From: Trichoderma breve | Taxonomy: Eukaryota; Ascomycota; Sordariomycetes; Hypocreales; Hypocreaceae | Length of the DNA: 64,000 nucleotides | NCBI RefSeq assembly: GCF_028502605.1 | Contig: NC_079232.1 | Location: 4,464,001 to 4,528,000, forward strand | Direction: 5' to 3' | Shown here: piece by piece, positions 22,163 through 34,515 of the stretch | Position numbering within the stretch: position 1 is the stretch's first letter | Layout of the letters: every line of letters begins with the position of its first letter | The notes under the pieces: model-generated | Database searches by the model: none | What the model was told of the DNA's origin: nothing | The model's input: only the letters and a program-made list of their open reading frames with translations | Position numbers and translations under genes: made by a program

Positions 22163-22413
22163 GGTGTTGATGTCGTCTGTTGTCTACTTGGATATTTGTA
22201 ATATGTAAGAGGACAGTTTGTAATATGTAAGAAGACAGGCTGTAATATGTAAGAGGACAGGCTGTGAAGACGGGATAGAGGTGAGTGAAGGCGGGATATA
22301 TATACGTGAAGATGGGATAAACATAAGTGAAGACGGAATGAAGACAATTGAACACGAGATAGATATAAGTGAAGACGAGATAGAGACAAGTGAACATGGG
22401 ATAGAGACAACAT
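22159..22413 (-). other. Upstream ORF (84 codons) overlapping the BSP start
   Basis: An ATG at 22413-22411 opens a frame that crosses the whole minisatellite and stops at a TGA (22161-22159) sharing bases with the BSP ATG (ATGA overlap). The product would be heptapeptide repeats rich in Leu, Ser, His and Arg. It exists only if transcription starts upstream of 22413. The long frame partly reflects a repeat period of 21, which keeps frames open. Confidence 0.3.
22197..22411. repeat. Two-part minisatellite (3 x 22 bp, 7 x 21 bp)
   Basis: Positions 22197-22262 hold three 22-bp units beginning TGTAATATGTAAGA. Positions 22265-22411 hold seven 21-bp units beginning TGAAGA or TGAACA with an internal GGGATA/GAGATA core. 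Units diverge by a few bases. The array begins about 35 bases upstream of the BSP start codon, so it occupies its promoter or leader. Confidence 0.9.
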
Positions 22414-23596
22414 TCCACTGCGGAAGACATTAATGATCACATGGCTAAATGGGGCTGAAGAATACAAGTGCCGGCCAAATCAACGCTTCTACACCTTCTT
22501 ACTTCAGTCTATATAACAATCCTTCTCAGCACCCAATCGGGTGTTTTACATCTCAAGGTAATCAGCCATGGTATCGATAATGCATCAGATCAGCTTATTC
22601 CTCGTCGTGTTCAACCTTGGAGCGGTAACGAAGTCGCGGGGCATCGCTGTAATAACCGTTCACGATGGCGGGGTAGGGGACCCTTGGCTTGGGCCTTCTA
22701 GGGGTTCTGGGGCTAATCTGGTGCCCAAGCCACGGCCCTGACGCTCTCCCAGGGCTCCGAGGTATCCGGGACTTGTGGCTCTCAGGGGCTTCGTGTTGGT
22801 GTATCCGCTGGCAGCCCCCTGGAGGAGTCACTGGAACCACTAAACAGCCCTCATCTAAGCTCCCTGCCAAGTACCCTCTACACGCAAAATCAGCCCCTCT
22901 TCCCCCTCCAGGGGCGGCTGCTCACTTGCTCAATTGCGCGCACAGACCAGCAGAAGCCCCAAGCTCCCACCAGCGCTAAGCCACACGTGGCGCACTGGCG
23001 ACCGGGGCAACAAGCATGGTCACGTCACGCCGCAAAAACTCCCTCCTGATTATTTTCTTTCTTTGTTTGGGCTTGAAATGAGCCGGACAAAAACACAACA
23101 CAACTCCACACACACTCACACTTACCACACATCAACACACGCGCCCGCGCCCACTAAGTAGACGGCGATAAGGGCAAAAAATCAACAGCAAAGGGGGGAA
23201 AAGAGAGAAAAAAAGAGAAAAAGAAAGAGGCAAAAGGAATAGCAAATTACTAATTCATTTGCGCTGCCCCTCCAAATGCCAGCTTCATTCCAACGATACC
23301 CGCGCATACACAGTCTGAGACCTTAAAGCGAGAGAAAACAAGGAGAAAAGATAAGGAGATCGGGGAGGGGAAATTCTCTGCTGAGACGCAAAGAACAACC
23401 CGCTTATTGCTGTGAGTGATAGAAGAACATCATCAGGAGTTTGCGCTGGCTCTGTTCACTCTTTTGCGACAGGCCAGTTTGTCGCAAAACTGACTCGCTA
23501 CTTTTCGCACACATGGCTTCTTCTACTCTGTGCAACAGAAAGGTTCTGACAAAGGCGCAGACTGTCCAGCAGCAGATTCGGTCTGCCACCGGATCC
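22414..23596. other. Intergenic region between BSP gene and STU1
   Basis: No gene is recognised. There is a 9-bp inverted repeat GGCTTGGGC (22686-22694) / GCCCAAGCC (22723-22731), a CA-rich tract (about 23093-23145) and a purine-rich tract (about 23185-23235). The leader of STU1 is at the right end; an in-frame ATG at 23513 lies upstream of the chosen start. Confidence 0.5.
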
Positions 23597-26500
23597 ATGG
23601 CCGATACAAAGCTCACCGACGACCAGGTCAACAACCTGACGACCGTCCTGCGAAACGACAACACCCACTTCGATGTCAAAGTACAGTATGTGAACACCAT
23701 CAAGACCGGCATTAAGCAGCACAACGTCCCCGAGACGTGCATCCCCCAGCTCTTTGAGGGCCTCCGCAGCGCCTCCAGCTCCCAACATGTCGCGTTGGCC
23801 ACGGCCGGCTTCACGGCCCTCAATCATCTCTTTACGCGCATGTCGCGCCAGGAGCCCAAGTATCTGGCCAAAGAGGCAGCTCGGACACTCCCTCTCGTCA
23901 TAGAGAAGTTGGGGGATTCAAAGGATAAGCCTCGCGCATTGGCAATGCAGAGTCTAAACACATTGTACGCCGTTGCCCCCGCCGACGTAGAGCGCTCGAT
24001 TCGAAACATGGCCATGGGTAGCAAGAATCCGAGGGCCAAGGAGGCGTCTATGCAGTGGCTTTTGGAGGTAAGTCTATCGGCCCTCTCAGCGTGCGCATGA
24101 GCTAGGCCAAGACTGATATTGCTCTCTAGACTCATCAACAGCACGGTTTGCCGTTTCGAGGTTATGTCCCAAATCTGATGGAGCTTCTGGAAGATGCGGA
24201 CGGAATGGTCAGAGATATGGCTAAAAACACCGTTATCGAGCTCTTTAAGTGAGATTCATCTTCCAACCCCTTTTACCATATTGACTAACCCAATGACCAG
24301 GAATGCTCCCGGTGCCGCCAAATCCGACTTGAAACGACAATTGAAAAACTTCAAAGTCCGCCCTGCCATCGAACAAGCCATCGTCAAGGCCCTCGCTCCC
24401 ACCGGCCCTCGCTCAGAAACTCCGTCTGATGCCGCACCTGCTCCTCCTCGACCTGCCCTGTCAGCGCCCTCGTCCTTTGCCGTAAGCGACCGACCCGTAA
24501 CGCCCATGGAGATTCCAGCCGAAGCCGTCGAGCCGCAATATGTCAACACCCATCGCGAATTGGACGACATCATTAAGGAGATGGCCCCCCATTTTGAAGG
24601 AAAGGAATCTGAACACAATTGGATGAAGAGAGAGAAGGGCATCGTGACATTACGGAGGCTGGTGGCTGGCAACGGCCCGGCAGACTTTTTGGACACTTTC
24701 ATGCCTGGGCTCAAGGCGCTGCTAGATGGTATCATCAAGGCCGTCAACTCACTGCGAACAAGCTTGTCGAAAGAGGGCTGCAGTTTGGTTCAAGAGATGG
24801 CTGTCGCATTTGGGCCCGCCATGGACCCCTTGGTTGAGCTTCTCATGCAAACGTTTATGAAACTGGCTGCCAATACCAAGAAAATTAGCTCCCAGATGGC
24901 CAATGCTGCCATTGACGCCATTGTGAGCAAGGTCACATACACTCCACGTATCATGCAGCACATTTGGGGCGCAATTCAAGACAAGAATGTACAGCCTCGA
25001 ACCTATGCGTCTGGATGGCTGTTGACAATACTGAGGAAGGAGGCTCATCACAAAAGCCACGTTGAACATACCGGAGGCGTCGAACTGATGGAGAAATGTA
25101 TCAAAAAGGCCCTGGGTGACGCCAATCCTGGTGTCAGAGAAAAGATGAGGGCATTCTATTGGGCCTTCTATGCTGTATGGCCAGCGAGAGCTGATGCGTA
25201 AGTCTCGTCTTAACAAAAAATCTTGGGATACGGAAGAAATTCAGACTAACAAGCATAACAAATTACAGAATCATGGCAGACCTGGATACCACCGCCCAGA
25301 AGCTACTCATCAAGGATCCAAACAACCCCAACCCTGGAAGGAAAGTAGAGGCACCAGCCGCCGCCGCCAGGCCCGGTGCAGGATTCTCAAGAAGCACCAC
25401 CGCGGTCGGTAGCAAACCGAGTCTGCGGGAAACCATGATGGCCCAGAAGAAAGCTACACTAGCTACGAAGAACCTTCCAAGCCGGCCTGGGTCCGCCATG
25501 TCTACGTTTACCCCATCCTCGGCTCATAGTTCCAGCACGCAACTTCACACAACTGCCTCGAAACCACTGGCCCGGCATAGGACTGAGACTAACACGATAT
25601 CAGTCAACGCTAGCGGCATGTCGGTAGCTCCTATGAGGCCAGTCAAGAGACGGCCAGATGTTGCTCGTCCTGCAACAGCAGGCCCTTACTCTGTTCGAGA
25701 TCAACCTTCGTCCAGGGAAGCCCATAGCCCAGAAAATGATCAGCCCAAATATACGTCATCGTCATCGTCGAGGCCTGGGGGAGCTACTACACCAAAAAGG
25801 CCATCTTCAAGGACTCATATATCTCATGCAAGCGAGTCGGGCATGATATCGCCAACCAATATCCGACCGACTGGCATACCATCACCGCGAGGTAGCCCGG
25901 CTAGGCTCAGGCACTCCCAAACCATGATGAGCCCAACAAGAGCAACCGACGATCTCACACTAGTGGTGCCAACGCTTTCTAGTATACAGTCGGCTTCACC
26001 TAGATTAGAGTCGTTGGGTGCCTCACCATCTCCTCTTCTCCCCGGCGAAACCTCTACATCACCTCGGAACGAGCCATCTTCTCGAACGCTGAAGGTATAT
26101 GAAGACCCTTTCACCGAGGACCAGCCAACGCCAACGGCGTCCCTTCATACTGGACCTGTCTTGGAAGAGAGGGCAATCAATGAAGATGCGGCAAACATTC
26201 AGAGACCTTCGCAGCCGCCTGTTTCAGATGATTCCGAATCCCAAGATAAGAATGGACAAAACGCTCGCCTCTTGGATAGCGGTATAACGAAGATCAAGGC
26301 CAAGAGTCTAGAGGTGCACGGCTTCCGAAAATTACAGTCTCTGATCCGTGACAGCAGGACCGTCTTCACTGATCAGCGGTTCGAGGCCCTGCTGATCGGC
26401 CTGTTCCAGTACCTGGAAGATCCCCTGCCAGATCTCTCCGCAGACAAGGCTCAGGACGTCAAGGCCCAGATCCTGACAACTATCAAGGTGCTTCTGAAAA

Positions 26501-26994
26501 AGGAGCGGAGAAACTTCCAGCCCCACGTATCAAGGGGCCTTGAGTCTCTTCTCCAGACGCGTGGCGGCTACGATACCCGAGCACACGTAGTGAGCGGCCT
26601 GGAGCTTCTGGCCGATGAACTCGTCACTCTCGGCAATGGCTCCGAAACGGCCGTCGTGCTGACCAAACGTCTGCAGTCGTGCAGCGATACCACCACCGAA
26701 GGCTGCCGTACCCTTAGCATGGGCCTTCACGTTCTCAAGGAGATGCTTGACAAGCGACCCGAGTATGTGCCCACCCACAAGGAGCTCCTGCAACTCACTA
26801 GTATGGCGGGCCGGTGCCTCGAATCGGCTGATTCGGGCGTTCGCATGGATGCCGTCAAGTTTTGCGTTGCTCTGCACGCTCGTGTCGGCGAGGCGGCGTT
26901 CTGGGAGGCCATGGCTGGCATCAAGGACGATCCCAAGAGCTTGATCACGTATTACATTGTCAAGAAGCAGCGTGAAGATAGCATTGCCGCATAA
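23597..26994 (+). CDS. STU1: CLASP-family microtubule regulator Stu1
   Basis: The exons are 23597-24067, 24130-24248, 24301-25197 and 25269-26994 (1070 aa). All introns are GT-AG and 52-71 nt long. The N-terminal TOG-like domain includes IKQHNVPETCIPQLFEGLR and MELLEDADGMVRD. The second is the CLASP_N domain (about residues 300-500) with WMKREKGIVTLRRLV. A Ser/Pro-rich, basic linker with several SP/TP sites follows, typical of the microtubule-lattice and kinase-target region. A C-terminal helical TOG-like domain ends the protein. Stu1/CLASP stabilises spindle and cytoplasmic microtubules (family knowledge). The start was set at MADTKLTDDQV, which aligns with the usual N-terminus; the in-frame ATG at 23513 would add 28 residues. 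Confidence 0.93.
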
Positions 26995-28547
26995 GCTTTT
27001 GCACTTTTATTTCTCGCTTGATCTTTTTCTTACTTTTATTTTTCTTCCGGCTGTTCCTAGTTCACGAGTTTGCAATCACGAAGTCTAGAGATGAGGCGTG
27101 GCGTCTGGAGAATCTGACAGCGAGGAGTAAAGAAAAAGTGTCATCTTTATGGGAGAGGCGTCAGGCGGATTGTTCTTGAAGAAAAATTCTCGCTCTGTCT
27201 TCGAAACGTGACTTTTGCATACATGGAAATGCGGCGGATGTCTTTGTGTGTGTGTGGTGGAATAGATGGAAAATAGGAGGAGGGATAAAAAGTGAAGGCT
27301 TGATTTCTTCTTCTCATTTCTCTTGTTCTTTTCTTCTTTTCGCTTTTTCTCACTTGGTCTTGTTATATTCCCGTTGTAAACCAAAACACCCCCTTTTCTG
27401 CTTCTTTGAGACAAAAACTTGCCTCCTCTCCCCCTTTGTTGGCCTTTTCATATTTTTTCTTATTTCGACTTGTTCACTTCTTTTTTTTTTCCTGTGAAAA
27501 AAGGCCCCCCTTTGTTTGGACGGCCCCTGGTGGTTCCGCATCAAGTTCCAAAGTACATGTAGTTATTGTTACACCATTTTGTTAAGTTAGGCAGGCAGGC
27601 ACCGCGATTATCAGTTAGGCTTTTTTGTAATTTTGGAAATTTATATTCTCACAATTTTATGTTTACTTCGTGATACGGCATGGTGGTGTGTTATTCACAT
27701 GTATCAAGCAGGTAATATGATACTAGAAGTTGAGTCAAGAAGCAAGGGGCAAATCAAGTACAAAGAAATTCATTAAACTTTCATATTTTCTTTTCTCTCA
27801 CTCCTTCATCATGCTAATCAAATCAGTTAAGCATCATCACTCAACCATTTCAATCATTTCATGCCCGCCTGCCTTGCTCAGTCCAAATATAAATCGTAGC
27901 TATATAATGATAAAGGGGGTGTATGAAAGAGAACAAACAGCAACGAAAAGGCCATCCATTCCTAGACAGCTCCTCTCCTCTGTTTCTCTTTCGCGTCAAA
28001 CTCCTCTTCAACGATGCTGACAAAATGCGGCCAAAACAAGATTCGAAAAAAAAAAATAAAAAAAAAAAGTCATGAGCTGAAGCATTTAGAAAGAGAAAAT
28101 AAAAACCAAGCATCAGCTTCTGTCATCAAGCCATACGAAGCCAGCTCGAATGAAAAACAGTTGAGATACATCAGACTTCATACCGCCCAGGAAAAACAAA
28201 CAAGTTCAACATGGGGCGGGTTAAACACAAAACAACATTACCATCGAGCAGTGTGTGGGGGAAAGGTGAAAATTGGTTGAAGAGAGAGATGGTAGTCTCC
28301 TCTTCAACTGCAATCTCGGTCTTGATCAAAGCCAATAGAAAAAAAGCCGACATTACTTTTATGGCCAAGCACAAAACGCCGTAAACATCGTCTCGCTAAA
28401 AACCGACAAACCCAAAAGCAAGGGGATCGAATCATGACGAGAAAAAAACCGCCCAGAGGCTGTAGGCTCACAACAGCGAGCCAACAAAGCCTCCATCATA
28501 ACCAAACAACATGAAAAAGGCCATTGTCAAGTGCATGTATGGGATGC
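26995..28547. other. Convergent 3' spacer STU1/LIM-RhoGAP
   Basis: This 1.55 kb stretch between convergent genes is A/T-rich with several homopolymer runs (T tracts near 27480-27490, A tracts near 28048-28070). No gene is recognised; it presumably includes both 3' UTRs. Confidence 0.55.
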
Positions 28548-31500
28548 TTATTCATCCTGGAAGATTCTGTGAGTGTTTTCAATGACAAACTGAACGGCAA
28601 GGTTCTTGTTGTGCATATCAGTCATTTCACGCTCAATGCTGAGATCTCGCATAATGGTTGGAGCAAACACGACGGCCAAGTTCTTGGGCGACATCTGATA
28701 CGTAGGTTAGAGCAAAACAGATGATGAAATGTACAGGGGAAACAAGACTAACCAAGTTCTCAGGCTCTCTAATTGCCACACGATGAAGGTGGAACATGAG
28801 GAACTCTAGACAGTCCCGGTGGGCCTGGGGCATTGAAGTAAAAACCTTGTGCAGATGAGAGCACCGTTCGGCCTCGTCGGTAATAGCTATGGGTTAAAAG
28901 GTTAGAATACGCAATTGGAAAATGGTGTACGGTTACAAAAGAACAAGATGAATAAAACTCACCATTGGACTCCAGGACTTTCTCATAGACATCAAACGTT
29001 AGGAGGGGGTTGGGCAGCTTTCGGAAGTACTGCTTCAGGACACTCGTGACGGCAGTGATGTCCATGTCAGGGTCTGAAATGTCATAGTCTTCGTCCTTGT
29101 CGAAGCCATCCTTGATTTGGTTGATTTGGGAGTTACCGCCAGTCTTTCGGTAGATACCCTCCTGGTCCATGCCTCTCAGCTCAACCTCTTCGATGCATCG
29201 CGTCACCACACTAGGGATCTGGCGATGCTCGTAATCGCATCTCTCTGTAAGTTCGGATCCGAACAGAGTCGATGCAGGCTCTGGAGCTGCTTGCGCCACC
29301 ACAATGTTGGCCTGGGTAGCTGGTCCGCCCTTGGCAGCTGCGTTCTTTTTGCCAAAGAAGCCAAACTGTTGTTGGTGCTGTCGTCCAGCTGGAGGGTTAG
29401 CCGACGCCGGGTTGGCGGACTCTCCTTGGGCCACAGTCATGTTGTATGGCAGGCCAATGCTGTCACCAGCCAAGCCTTGCTGCTGCATTCTCTCGCGATC
29501 GTTCTGGAAAGCAACGACAGCACGCCCGACACCCTTTGTGATGTTCTGTGCCATTGTCTTGGAGCCCTTCTTCCAGTTGAATTTCTTGACTTGGCCTTTT
29601 CTGACATGAACCACAGTAGGCCCGTGCTCAACAATGGTTGGATCCTCGTCAGCGATAAGGGTAGTGCCAGTAGTAACGCTTGCACTGTCGAGGTTGATGG
29701 ATGAAGCGCCCTTGTGCTGACCGTAGATGCCCAAGCCGTTCGACTTGCCATCTCCAATCTGGGACTTGAAGCGTTCCTGGATCTGGTGCGTGAGATCGTT
29801 GTTCATGTCTGTAAGCTGGGCGTTCTTGGAGGCCAGCTGCTCAAACTCCATGAGGGCACGGTCCCGGTCCGTCACAGCCTGGTTCTTTTCTTCAAGAAGC
29901 TGATCACGCTCCTCGTGCAGGCGTTCGAGTTCCTCGGTAAAGGACTGCTTGACCTTTTCGAGCTTTTCAACGAACTCCTTGATGGCGGATTCCTCCAACT
30001 CTTGGACATTAAGAGGAGCCTGTGTCTCCTTTGCCCGCTCAACATATCCAGCCAGGACCTCAAGCTGTCGAATCATAATCTCAGTCTGGGTGTCCAGTAC
30101 GGAAACGGTCTTTCTCTTTTCAATGAGCTTCTGGTTAATGTTCAGCAGATCCTTCTCGGCGCCAAACTGCCTCTCCAACTCGGCCACTCGCATTTCAGAA
30201 GACCTAAGCTGTTGCTTGAGCACGGTGGCGTTATCTGGAGATGTGAGCGAAGCAGGGCTGCCACCTTCCTGGCCGTTTGCATCGTCCGTCTTGGGCCAGC
30301 GAGGCGAAATAGCACCACGCGTCGTCTCGCTAATGCTTCGGGTGTGGGAGCCTCGAGAGGCAGCATGGTTTTGGCTGGATTCAACGCTGCTGGTACGGCC
30401 GTGGCGGACAGCGTTGGAGACACGCCTAAGGATAGATGATGAGCCCTCATCAGAGCCAAGGATCCTGACCATGTCCTCTTCCATTGTGAAATCTGCGCCG
30501 CTGCTCCACCTAGGAAGCTTCGGCGAAGTGGGTGAGGCGTGAGAACCCTTGGCTGCAGGTGTGCCCTCCTTGGGCGGAGTTTGTGCCTGGCTACTTGGGG
30601 GCACAGGAGCCGCTCTGGGCTGCATGTAGGTGTCAGTCAAGGGCTTGTCAGCTGCGCCAGACCGAGAGGGAGGGCTCTGGCGTGGGGTCGAGACGTTGGC
30701 ATCTTCAGAAGTGGAAGATTTGCCCTGCGCGGCACTTGGGCTGCCATTGACTGAATAGAGTTGTTAGTGAAACGAACGTGAATTTATTGCGTGGCGGATA
30801 TAAAGGGGGGTGGAGGGGGAGGGTAATACCAGGACGGGTAGGTGCCGACGGAACCTCCTTTCGCGGAATGCTCTTGACACTGTCAGAGCGTGGTCCAATC
30901 TTTGGAGCAGAATCAGCTTCGTCTTGCGCTTTGGAATCGTAGGAGCTTCGCGATCCGGGAGTATTGTCCATGGCCTTTCGTGAATCAGGCTGCGAGGTGC
31001 TGTCCTTGCGTGGAGTACTGGTGCCAGTTCGACTGGGGGTTTCCTGTTGCTGAGGGACAGATTGCGAGCTGTCAGTCCGCGATTCTGTAGGTCTTCTCTT
31101 CCTCGGGGCCTCATCAGCGGATGCCTTGGCCGGGTCCGACTTGGAAGTGGAACGAGACGAAGACTTGGTCTGCGAAGGGTCAGGAGCTGCGGCGGCGCCC
31201 AGGAAGGCAATGTGGGTAGCGGAAGAGTGCGAGTCGGCGCGCTTGTCATTCATGGTCGGTCGGATGTGGTCCTTGTCCTTCTTCTTCTCACTAGTACTCT
31301 CCTTCTGGGCACCATTGGGCGATGGGCTCGTATCAAGAGCCACAGATATCAAGAAGCCGTCACCACCATCACCGTTGTTGGAAGTGATGGTCGAGTTGCG
31401 GTTTCTGCGATATGTAGTTGAAGGAAGGTTGAGGCCGTCCTTGGTCGCATCAGCGGCTGCACGCTCCGGAGAGCGCGAGGCCTTGGAACCGCCCCTAGAC

Positions 31501-32373
31501 GACGACTCGTTGTGTCGATGGCCAGTGCGAGGCCGAGGAGACAACTCCGTGGGCCCATCGGGGTCGACGCGGTCATCGGAGAAGGCGTTGTTCGGAATCG
31601 CACCGGGTGGGAGGGCCGGAAGAGACTTTTCCGGCACCGTGGGTGCTTGTTCTTTCTCTCGAGCTTTTGCTGCTGCGGCTGCTTTGGATTTCTTTCTTCT
31701 CCTAGCCATCAAAGTCTCATAGCAGTCCATGCAGAAAATGCCCTGAGACGTCCTCGCATAACGCAGGTTTTCGATCTTACGCTTGCAGTTTCGGCAACGG
31801 AAACATGTCGAGCAGAAGGCCTGGTCGCCTGTCAGGATGGCCAGGTCCTCGATTTTGTTGCCACACGCAGTGCAGCTGTATGTGCAGTTGTTGCAGATGA
31901 GGGAGCCATCGCCGAGCAGGAGAAGGTTGGCATCGGAGTCGAGGAGAGAACCGCACGAGGTGCAACGGAAGCAGTCGAGATGCCATCGGTTGCCGGCTAG
32001 CAAGTCATTATGTTAGTACGTAGACACTCTCACACACGCTGAAGAAGAAAGGATCCATTCAACGTAGGGTCATGTCACAAGTTGCGTGGCGGTCAAGAAA
32101 CAACGGGGTCCCGTCGAGGCTGCACCGCGGTCTCCAGCAACTTTGAAACAGCTTTTCCCTCTTCCCAGGACAGAGCAATAAAACTTACCCAACTCAAAAG
32201 CTTTGCCTTCTTCTAGTATCTAAAGTGCGAGCACCGTTAGTCGAAGCCATAAGTCAGGGAGCATGTCCCGCAGCGCGGGTAGCATTACAAACCTCACCAC
32301 AGCCCTTACAGGGGAACGCATCGTCGGCCTCCATCGGCGTCTCCAAATACTCGTCCACGATAGCGGAAGCCAT
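28548..32373 (-). CDS. LIM-LIM-RhoGAP protein (Rga1 type)
   Basis: The exons are 32373-32293, 32219-32189 (31 nt), 31996-30830, 30750-28963, 28886-28753 and 28694-28548 (1115 aa). LIM1 uses C22, C25, H43, C46, C49, C52, C72 and C75. LIM2 uses C79, C82, C99, C102, C105, C108, C126 and C129, with Cys in the usual His position. A basic, Ser-rich linker follows, then a coiled coil at about 610-755. The RhoGAP domain lies at about 930-1105 with the arginine finger in GIYRKTGG (about R961). It should switch off Rho/Cdc42-type GTPases at polarity sites, as fungal Rga1-like proteins do. The first 27 codons and a 31-nt exon are needed to complete LIM1, which is why this start was chosen. Which Rho it acts on cannot be told. 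Confidence 0.92.
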
Positions 32374-32984
32374 GATGGGCTAGAGGGTAAACAGAGAGGG
32401 ACGAGAGGGGGAGAATGGCGCAGCCCAGAATATGTCGGGGCGGCGTTATATATGTATATATATACAGGTCGAGTTTGTATATGTGCGCGAGCTCGCAGGC
32501 TGTGCGGTGTCCGACGTCTCGTCAGCAAAACGTCGAGGGCCGGAGTGTTGGAGGCGGGCAGGTTTGACGGCTACGGGCTGAGTAGGACAGGCATCGATGG
32601 CGATACACAGGAAGCAATCTGGTCCAGCCCAGTCTGTTGTCTCGTCGTCTCGTCGTGGCCAGAGCAGAGCAGAGGGGAGGCGTCTTTGGCGCAAGCTCTC
32701 GCAGCAAATCGCGGACGGCTGGCTGGGGCCGGTGCTACACAGAGCAATGCAGTCGTTGCTGCAAGACAAGGGATCAAGGCACCAGCGGGACAGCGAGCGT
32801 CCAAAGGCGTTGCGTCTAGCTGTAGCAGAGCTGAGCAGAGCAAAAGAAGGGTTCGAGAAGAAGAGCGGCGGAGGAGAGGCGGCGAGATGGAGAGAAGATG
32901 CTCCAGTCCAGGATGGCCACGGGGAGGGGATGTGCTGGCCGCCTGTACTCGTAGAAGCAGGTACCAGGGACTGCCACGCCAAAA

Positions 32985-33059
32985 GGACCCCCCCAAAAAT
33001 AATGGAGGACCCCCCGTAGAGCAATCCCCAGTGAGGGTTAGAGGATTAGAGGACCCCCC
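32985..33059. repeat. Triple GGACCCCCC short direct repeat
   Basis: GGACCCCCC occurs at 32985, 33007 and 33051, separated by unrelated sequence. It is too short to classify. Confidence 0.5.
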
Positions 33060-33425
33060 TCCCCCCCATGGTCCCCTAAAACAGGTACGGAACAGGTACA
33101 TTGTCCAGCACTGACAGGGTGTTACAAGTTTGCGCCATTGCTTGTTAAGATGGGAAGTACATGTACCTAAAATTAGACGGTGCAGATTCATGACCAAAAG
33201 GCTCTTTAGCACATGATTAGCGTCAAGCCACGCAAATCAGCATGCGCGTGATGGTGAAGGGAAGTGTGATGAAGATTTGCGATGATGCGTGGTGATTGGC
33301 CGGGCAGTGAGATTGATTGTGTTTGCTGCTCGGGATTGACTTTTGCTGTAGATGCAGTTATTACATGTGCGTGCTTCTATTGACGACGGCAACCACATGC
33401 CGATTGTTTGGAATGTATGGGATTG

Positions 33426-33475
33426 CCTGTACCTGCTTGAGCTGAGAACCATCCATTGGTCCCAACAGGTACAGG
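33426..33475. repeat. 10-bp inverted repeat CCTGTACCTG / CAGGTACAGG
   Basis: The perfect inverted arms at 33426-33435 and 33466-33475 enclose a 30-base loop. The same GTACCTG word recurs nearby at about 33729-33740. Confidence 0.75.
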
Positions 33476-34479
33476 TACATGGCCCGATATCCAGCATCTG
33501 CATGCGAGTGGTTCCCCCTGTGCCCACCAAGACTCGACCGCCCAACATCCTCAGCCACCTCATAGGCTGGCAGCTGTACTTGGCATCAGCGAAAAAACTT
33601 CAAATTAGATCAAGGCAATGCTGGACAGAAGCAATAAGGAGTTTGTCGCACTACGGAGTATCTTTTGGGTGCATCGAAGTCTTCAATTCGTAATCACTGT
33701 GGGATGGACTTTGTTGCCTTGGTACTGGTACCTGTACCTGGCAGGAGGCAGGGCGCAGCTTGTCCAACTGCAGAAGTCAAGGCAAGGTCAGGGGCTGCTC
33801 TTCAGGAACATGAGCAGCAACCCAATGATTGTATATGTCCACACTCGTACTCGTGCCTGAACATCCACAAGGGAGGCGGGCTGCTGCTCCCTATTTTTCC
33901 TTCTCCGTCGATTTATTACCTCGCCTCAATCATGTATCGTGGAGGGCCGGGATCCGGCTGAAACATGAAACTTAAACTGTGCAGCTCCATGGGGCAGCAC
34001 GTTGCAAACAAGGCCATCAATCCATCTCACATGGCCTGGAGAACACGCTTCTGGGCAATTACTAAAGCACTACTCCGTACAGTTAGAGGCAATTCGCCGT
34101 TCCACGTACATGGATCTCACTTTTAGATACGAGTATGCACCAAGACACGGTACTTGTCGACTTCAGATGGACAAGTTCCTGCCAAGGTACCAACAGAGGT
34201 ACGAGTACACAGACCTAAAATGAAGGGAGCTTGTTAGTCTCTCTTAGAGCAATTCAACGCTGCTTGAAGATGTAGCCGCTTAACCGCCTCCAAACGCTGT
34301 TTCGCGGTCGCCAAGCCACTGTTGGCCGTGAATCCTAAACTGCAGCGGGTGTAGCGGCCTGCCTTGGCGCTGTCTGAGGGATCGACCGCCTCGCACGATT
34401 TGCTCTGTTCAGTCGATGCCGCTCGAACAATGCTGAAACCAATTCGGCCTTGAGAGTTTTGCCGATGGATTTGATGTTG

Positions 34480-34515
34480 TGTACTATATGGAGTACGTGT
34501 ACTATATGGAGTACG
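34480..34515. repeat. 18-bp tandem duplication containing TATGGAGTA
   Basis: The unit TGTACTATATGGAGTACG is present twice head to tail, followed by TGTACATGTACATG. The core resembles the TACGGAGTA word found elsewhere in the window. Confidence 0.9.

Noticed and set aside
22077..22430. Second heptapeptide-repeat frame across the minisatellite
   Set aside because: A 21-base period keeps several frames open. This one runs out of frame into the BSP coding region and has no start or stop relation to it.
29714..30439. Frame on the plus strand within the LIM-RhoGAP gene
   Set aside because: The Leu-rich translation is the antisense of the coiled-coil region. No independent support.
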